Under the pieces are notes generated by a model that searched no databases, was not told where the DNA came from, and saw only the letters and a program-made list of their open reading frames with translations. A stretch of DNA of 64,000 bases from Eupeodes corollae. Lineage: Eukaryota; Arthropoda; Insecta; Diptera; Syrphidae. Where the stretch lies: positions 1 through 64,000 of the forward strand of contig NW_026605793.1 in the NCBI RefSeq assembly GCF_945859685.1, given 5' to 3'. Positions 58,447 to 64,000 of the stretch are shown one piece after another (within the stretch, counting starts at the first letter, position 1; the number at the start of each line of letters is the position of its first letter). The position numbers were made by a program, and so were the translations under genes.

Positions 58447-61400
58447 TTTTTGATGTTCTAGACGAAAATCAAATCACACCCAAAACCATCACCTGATCCT
58501 TCCCAACCCCCAAAATCGATCAAGACTTCAAAATAGATACTTGACATGTACTAGAAAAAGATACTCCTAATCAAGATCTATCATTATAGATATAGATGAG
58601 TCATTTTGGAGCATCCTGAAGGATTTTTGATGTTCTAGACGAAAATCAAATCACACCCAAAACCATCACCTGATCCTTCCCAACCCCCAAAATCGATCAA
58701 GACTTCAAAATAGATACTTGACATGTACTAGAAAAAGATACTCCTAATCAAGATCTATCATTATAGATATAGATGAGTCATTTTGGAGCATCCTGAAGGA
58801 TTTTTGATGTTCTAGACAAAAATCAAATCACACCCAAAACCATCACCTGATCCTTCCCAACCCCCAAAATCGATCAAGACTTCAAAATAGATACTTGACA
58901 TGTACTAGAAAAAGATACTCCTAATCAAGATCTATCATTATAGATATAGATGAGTCATTTTGGAGCATCCTGAAGGATTTTTGATGTTCTAGACGAAAAT
59001 CAAATCACACCCAAAACCATCACCTGATCCTTCCCAACCCCCAAAATCGATCAAGACTTCAAAATAGATACTTGACATGTACTAGAAAAAGATACTCCTA
59101 ATCAAGATCTATCATTATAGATATAGATGAGTCATTTTGGAGCATCCTGAAGGATTTTTGATGTTCTAGACGAAAATCAAATCACACCCAAAACCATCAC
59201 CTGATCCTTCCCAACCCCCAAAATCGATCAAGACTTCAAAATAGATACTTGACATGTACTAGAAAAAGATACTCCTAATCAAGATCTATCATTATAGATA
59301 TAGATGAGTCATTTTGGAGCATCCTGAAGGATTTTTGATGTTCTAGACGAGAATCAAATCACACCCAAAACCATCACCTGATCCTTCCCAACCCCCAAAA
59401 TCGATCAAGACTTCAAAATAGATACTTGACATGTACTAGAAAAAGATACTCCTAATCAAGATCTATCATTATAGATATAGATGAGTCATTTTGGAGCATC
59501 CTGAAGGATTTTTGATGTTCTAGACGAAAATCAAATCACTCCCAAAACCATCACCTGATCCTTCCCAACCCCCAAAATCGATCAAGACTTCAAAATAGAT
59601 ACTTGACATGTACTAGAAAAAGATACTCCTAATCAAGATCTATCATTATAGATATAGATGAGTCATTTTGGAGCATCCTGAAGGATTTTTGATGTTCTAG
59701 ACGAAAATCAAATCACACCCAAAACCATCACCTGATCCTTCCCAACCCCCAAAATCGATCAAGACTTCAAAATAGATACTTGACATGTACTAGAAAAAGA
59801 TACTCCTAATCAAGATCTATCATTATAGATATAGATGAGTCATTTTGGAGCATCCTGAAGGATTTTTGATGTTCTAGACGAAAATCAAATCACACCCAAA
59901 ACCATCACCTGATCCTTCCCAACCCCCAAAATCGATCAAGACTTCAAAATAGATACTTGACATGTACTAGAAAAAGATACTCCTAATCAAGATCTATCAT
60001 TATAGATATAGATGAGTCATTTTGGAGCATCCTGAAGGATTTTTGATGTTCTAGACGAAAATCAAATCACACCCAAAACCATCACCTGATCCTTCCCAAC
60101 CCCCAAAATCGATCAAGACTTCAAAATAGATACTTGACATGTACTAGAAAAAGATACTCCTAATCAAGATCTATCATTATAGATATAGATGAGTCATTTT
60201 GGAGCATCCTGAAGGATTTTTGATGTTCTAGACGAAAATCAAATCACACCCAAAACCATCACCTGATCCTTCCCAACCCCCAAAATCGATCAAGACTTCA
60301 AAATAGATACTTGACATGTACTAGAAAAAGATACTCCTAATCAAGATCTATCATTATAGATATAGATGAGTCATTTTGGAGCATCCTGAAGGATTTTTGA
60401 TGTTCTAGACGAAAATCAAATCACACCCAAAACCATCACCTGATCCTTCCCAACCCCCAAAATCGATCAAGACTTCAAAATAGATACTTGACATGTACTA
60501 GAAAAAGATACTCCTAATCAAGATCTATCATTATAGATATAGATGAGTCATTTTGGAGCATCCTGAAGGATTTTTGATGTTCTAGACGAAAATCAAATCA
60601 CACCCAAAACCATCACCTGATCCTTCCCAACCCCCAAAATCGATCAAGACTTCAAAATAGATACTTGACATGTACTAGAAAAAGATACTCCTAATCAAGA
60701 TCTATCATTATAGATATAGATGAGTTATTTTGGAGCATCCTGAAGGATTTTTGATGTTCTAGACGAAAATCAAATCACACCCAAAACCATCACCTGATCC
60801 TTCCCAACCCCCAAAATCGATCAAGACTTCAAAATAGATACTTGACATGTACTAGAAAAAGATACTCCTAATCAAGATCTATCATTATAGATATAGATGA
60901 GTCATTTTGGAGCATCCTGAAGGATTTTTGATGTTCTAGACGAAAATCAAATCACACCCAAAACCATCACCTGATCCTTCCCAACCCCCAAAATCGATCA
61001 AGACTTCAAAATAGATACTTGACATGTACTAAAAAAAGATACTCCTAATCAAGATCTATCATTATAGATATAGATGAGTCATTTTGGAGCATCCTGAAGG
61101 ATTTTTGATGTTCTAGACGAAAATCAAATCACACCCAAAACCATCACCTGATCCTTCCCAACCCCCAAAATCGATCAAGACTTCAAAATAGATACTTGAC
61201 ATGTACTAGAAAAAGATACTCCTAATCAAGATCTATCATTATAGATATAGATGAGTCATTTTGGAGCATCCTGAAGGATTTTTGATGTTCTAGACGAAAA
61301 TCAAATCACACCCAAAACCATCACCTGATCCTTCCCAATCCCCAAAATCGATCAAGACTTCAAAATAGATACTTGACATGTACAAGAAAAAGATACTCCT

Positions 61401-61980
61401 AATCAAGATCTATCATTATAGATATAGATGAGTCATTTTGGAGCATCCTGAAGGATTTTTGATGTTCTAGACGAAAATCAAATCACACCCAAAACCATCA
61501 CCTGATCCTTCCCAACCCCCAAAATCGATCAAGACTTCAAAATAGATACTTGACATGTACTAGAAAAAGATACTCCTAATCAAGATCTATCATTATAGAT
61601 ATAGATGAGTCATTTTGGAGCATCCTGAAGGATTTTTGATGTTCTAGACGAAAATCAAATCACACCCAAAACCATCACCTGATCCTTCCCAACCCCCAAA
61701 ATCGATCAAGACTTCAAAATAGATACTTGACATGTACTAGAAAAAGATACTCCTAATCAAGATCTATCATTATAGATATAGATGAATCATTTTGGAGCAT
61801 CCTGAAGGATTTTTGATGTTCTAGACGAAAATCAAATCACACATAAAACCATCACCTGATCCTTCCCAACCCCCAAAATCGATCAAGACTTCAAAATAGA
61901 TACTTGACATGTACTAGAAAAAGGTACTGCTAATCAAGATCTATCATTATAGATATAGATGAGTCAGTTTGGAGCATCCT

Positions 61981-64000
61981 GAAGGATTTTTGATGTTCTA
62001 GACGAAAATCAAAATCACACCCAAAACCATCACCTGATCCTTCCCAACCCCCAAAATCGATCAAGACTTCAAAATAGATACTTGACATGTACTAGAAAAA
62101 GATACTCCTAATCAAGATCTATCATTATAGATATAGATGAGTCATTTTGGAGCATCCTGAAGGATTTTTGATGTTCTAGACGAAAATCAAATCACACCCA
62201 AAACCATCACCTGATCCTTCCCAACCCCCAAAATCGATCAAGACTTCAAAATAGATACTTGACATGTACTAGAAAAAGATACTCCTAATCAAGATCTATC
62301 ATTATAGATATAGATGAGTCATTTTGGAGCATCCTGAAGGATTTTTGATGTTCTAGACGAAAATCAAATCACACCCAAAACCATCACCTGATCCTTCCCA
62401 ACCCCCAAAATCGATCAAGACTTCAAAATAGATACTTGACATGTACTAGAAAAAGATACTCCTAATCAAGATCTATCATTATAGATATAGATGAGTCATT
62501 TTGGAGCATCCTGAAGGATTTTTGATGTTCTAGACGAAAATCAAATCACACCCAAAACCATCACCTGATCCTTCCCAACCCCCAAATCGATCAAGACTTC
62601 AAAATAGATACTTGACATGTACTAGAAAAAGATACTCCTAATCAAGATCTATCATTATAGATATAGATGAGTCATTTTGGAGCATCCTGAAGGATTTTTG
62701 ATGTTCTAGACGAAAATCAAATCACACCCAAAACCATCACCTGATCCTTCCCAACCCCCAAAATCGATCAAGACTTCAAAATAGATACTTGACATGTACT
62801 AGAAAAAGATACTCCTAATCAAGATCTATCATTATAGATATAGATGAGTCATTTTGGAGCATCCTGAAGGATTTTTGATGTTCTAGACGAAAATCAAATC
62901 ACACCCAAAACCATCACCTGATCCTTCCCAACCCCCGAAATCGATCAAGAACTTCAAAATAGATACTTGACATGTACTAGAAAAAGATACTCCTAATCAA
63001 GATCTATCATTATAGATATAGATGAGTCATTTTGGAGCATCCTGAAGGATTTTTGATGTTTCTAGACGAAAATCAAATCACACCCAAAACCATCACCTGA
63101 TCCTTCCCAACCCCCAAAATCGATCAAGACTTCAAAATAGATACTTGACATGTACTAGAAAAAGATACTCCTAATCAAGATCTATCATTATAGATATAGA
63201 TGAGTCATTTTTGGAGCATCCTGAAGGATTTTTGATTGTTCTAGACGAAAATCAAATCACACCCAAACCAACCATCACCTGATCCTTCCCAACCCCCAAA
63301 ATCGATCAAGACTTCAAAATAGATACTTGACATGTACTAGAAAAAGATACTCCTAATCAAGATCTATCATTATTGATATAGATGAGTCATTTTGGAGCAT
63401 CCTGAAGGATTTTTGATGTTCTAGACGAAAATCAAATCACACCCAAAACCATCACCTGATCCTTCCCAACCCCCCAAAATCGATCAAGACTTCAAAATAG
63501 ATACTTGACATGTACTAGAAAAAGATACTCCTAATCAAGATCTATCATTATAGATATAGATGAGTCATTTTGGAGCATCCTGAAGGATTTTTGATGTTCT
63601 AGACGAAAATCAAATCACACCCAAAACCATCACCTGATCCTTCCCAACCCCCAAAATTGACCAAGACTTCAAAATAGATACTTGACATGTACTAGAAAAA
63701 GGTACTCCTAATCAAGATCTATCATTATAGATATAGATGAGTCATTTTGGAGCATCCTGAAGGATTTTTGATGTTCTAGACGAAAATCAAATCACACCCC
63801 AAAACCATCACCTGATCCTTCCCAACCCCCAAAATCGATCAAGACTTCAAAATAGATACTTGACATGTACTAGAAAAAGATACTCCTAATCAAGATCTAT
63901 CATTATAGATATAGATGAGTCATTTTGGAGCATCCTGAAGGATTTTTGATGTTCTAGACGAAAATCAAATCACACCCAAAACCATCAACCTGATCCTTCC
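61981..64000 (+). repeat. Right-edge segment rich in small insertions
   Basis: About ten length changes fall in 2 kb: near 62012, 62585 (-1), 62950, 63060, 63208, 63236, 63268 (+3), 63471, 63799 and 63987. All but one are insertions and most lengthen a homopolymer. The preceding 62 kb has only some 25. Either the array decays toward an edge to the right of the window or the consensus is less accurate here. Confidence 0.8.
63943..64000 (+). repeat. Partial monomer at the right window edge
   Basis: The first 57 positions of a unit plus one inserted A (near 63987) are present when the window ends, so the array continues to the right. Confidence 0.97.

Larger units (their letters stand above)
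1..64000 (+). repeat. 177-bp satellite DNA array, 362 monomers plus a partial copy
   Basis: A single tandem repeat fills the window with no interruption and one orientation. Consecutive unit starts (T5 then GATG) fall at 1, 179, 356, 533 and so on, giving a 177-bp period; the first unit is 178 because of one extra C. Total length agrees with 362 units once every indel I found (net -132 bases) is included. Composition is A67 T47 C40 G23, 35.6% GC, with marked C-over-G skew on this strand. Each unit has one TCTAGA (11-16), one ATCGAT (69-74) and one AGATCT (128-133) site. Divergence between units is about 0.25% by eye. Unit length near a nucleosome repeat, uniform orientation and homogeneity are typical of centromeric or heterochromatic satellites; that role is inferred. 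The family is not one I recognise. Confidence 0.99.

Noticed and set aside
1..64000. CRISPR array
   Set aside because: The repeat is 177 bp with no unique spacers and no cas gene; copies are contiguous.
1..64000. Repetitive protein-coding gene, since 177 = 3 x 59
   Set aside because: All three + frames and all three - frames contain stops in each standard unit; the longest open stretch is 38 codons (+ strand, positions 8-121) without an ATG.
1..64000. CENP-B box
   Set aside because: The box needs a CGGG core. The unit has only two CpGs, in ACGAA and TCGAT contexts, and no CGG or CCG on either strand.
1..64000. Identity with the Arabidopsis 178-bp or Brassica CentBr 176-177-bp centromere satellites
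   Set aside because: Length is similar, but what I recall of those families does not match: there is no AAGCTT site and no similar run. A database search is still needed to exclude other families.
1..64000. Rolling assembly or concatenation artefact as the sole source of the repeat
   Set aside because: Private variants, shared multi-marker blocks and diverse indels show real unit-level history. Local collapse or extension of the invariant core is not excluded.

Overview
The whole 64 kb window is one uninterrupted head-to-tail satellite DNA array. The repeat unit is 177 bp, about 36% GC (A67 T47 C40 G23 on the + strand). Counting unit starts from the T5 run gives 362 monomers in 1-63942 plus a 58-base partial copy at 63943-64000. 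As a check, 362 x 177 = 64074; the indels I listed by eye sum to -132, which gives exactly 63942. Every copy has the same orientation. I found no gene, RNA gene, transposable element, telomere repeat or non-satellite spacer anywhere. All six reading frames are closed in every standard monomer, even though 177 is a multiple of three.

The organism is a eukaryote with megabase-type satellite arrays. A unit length close to one nucleosome repeat (about 170-180 bp) is typical of centromeric or pericentromeric satellites of plants and many animals. I do not recognise the family and cannot name the species. No CENP-B box is present. A centromeric role is an inference from length, orientation and homogeneity.

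The array is very homogeneous: I count roughly 150 single-base differences (about 0.25%) and about 35 indels. Layout by variation: 0-32.6 kb carries scattered, mostly private variants, two adjacent duplicated monomers (8.5 kb), truncated units at 20.4 and 29.0 kb and a recurrent palindrome-forming variant (C136A, 15.5-31.1 kb). 32.6-44.6 kb is an almost invariant core of about 68 monomers with only four substitutions and three small indels. 44.6-58.5 kb is a mosaic of local segmental duplications with lags of 5, 6, 13 and 1 monomers, which look like incipient higher-order repeats. 58.5-62 kb is again mostly standard. The last 2 kb has a sharp excess of 1-3 base insertions, which may be either array decay or lower sequence quality.

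Positions within the monomer are numbered from the first T of the T5 run. Notable elements of the unit are a dyad at 130-145, a C-rich tract at 33-65 (G-runs on the minus strand) that is the main indel site, and a substitution hotspot at 104-108. The interest of the window lies in array evolution (unequal exchange, conversion, replication slippage), not in a gene system.
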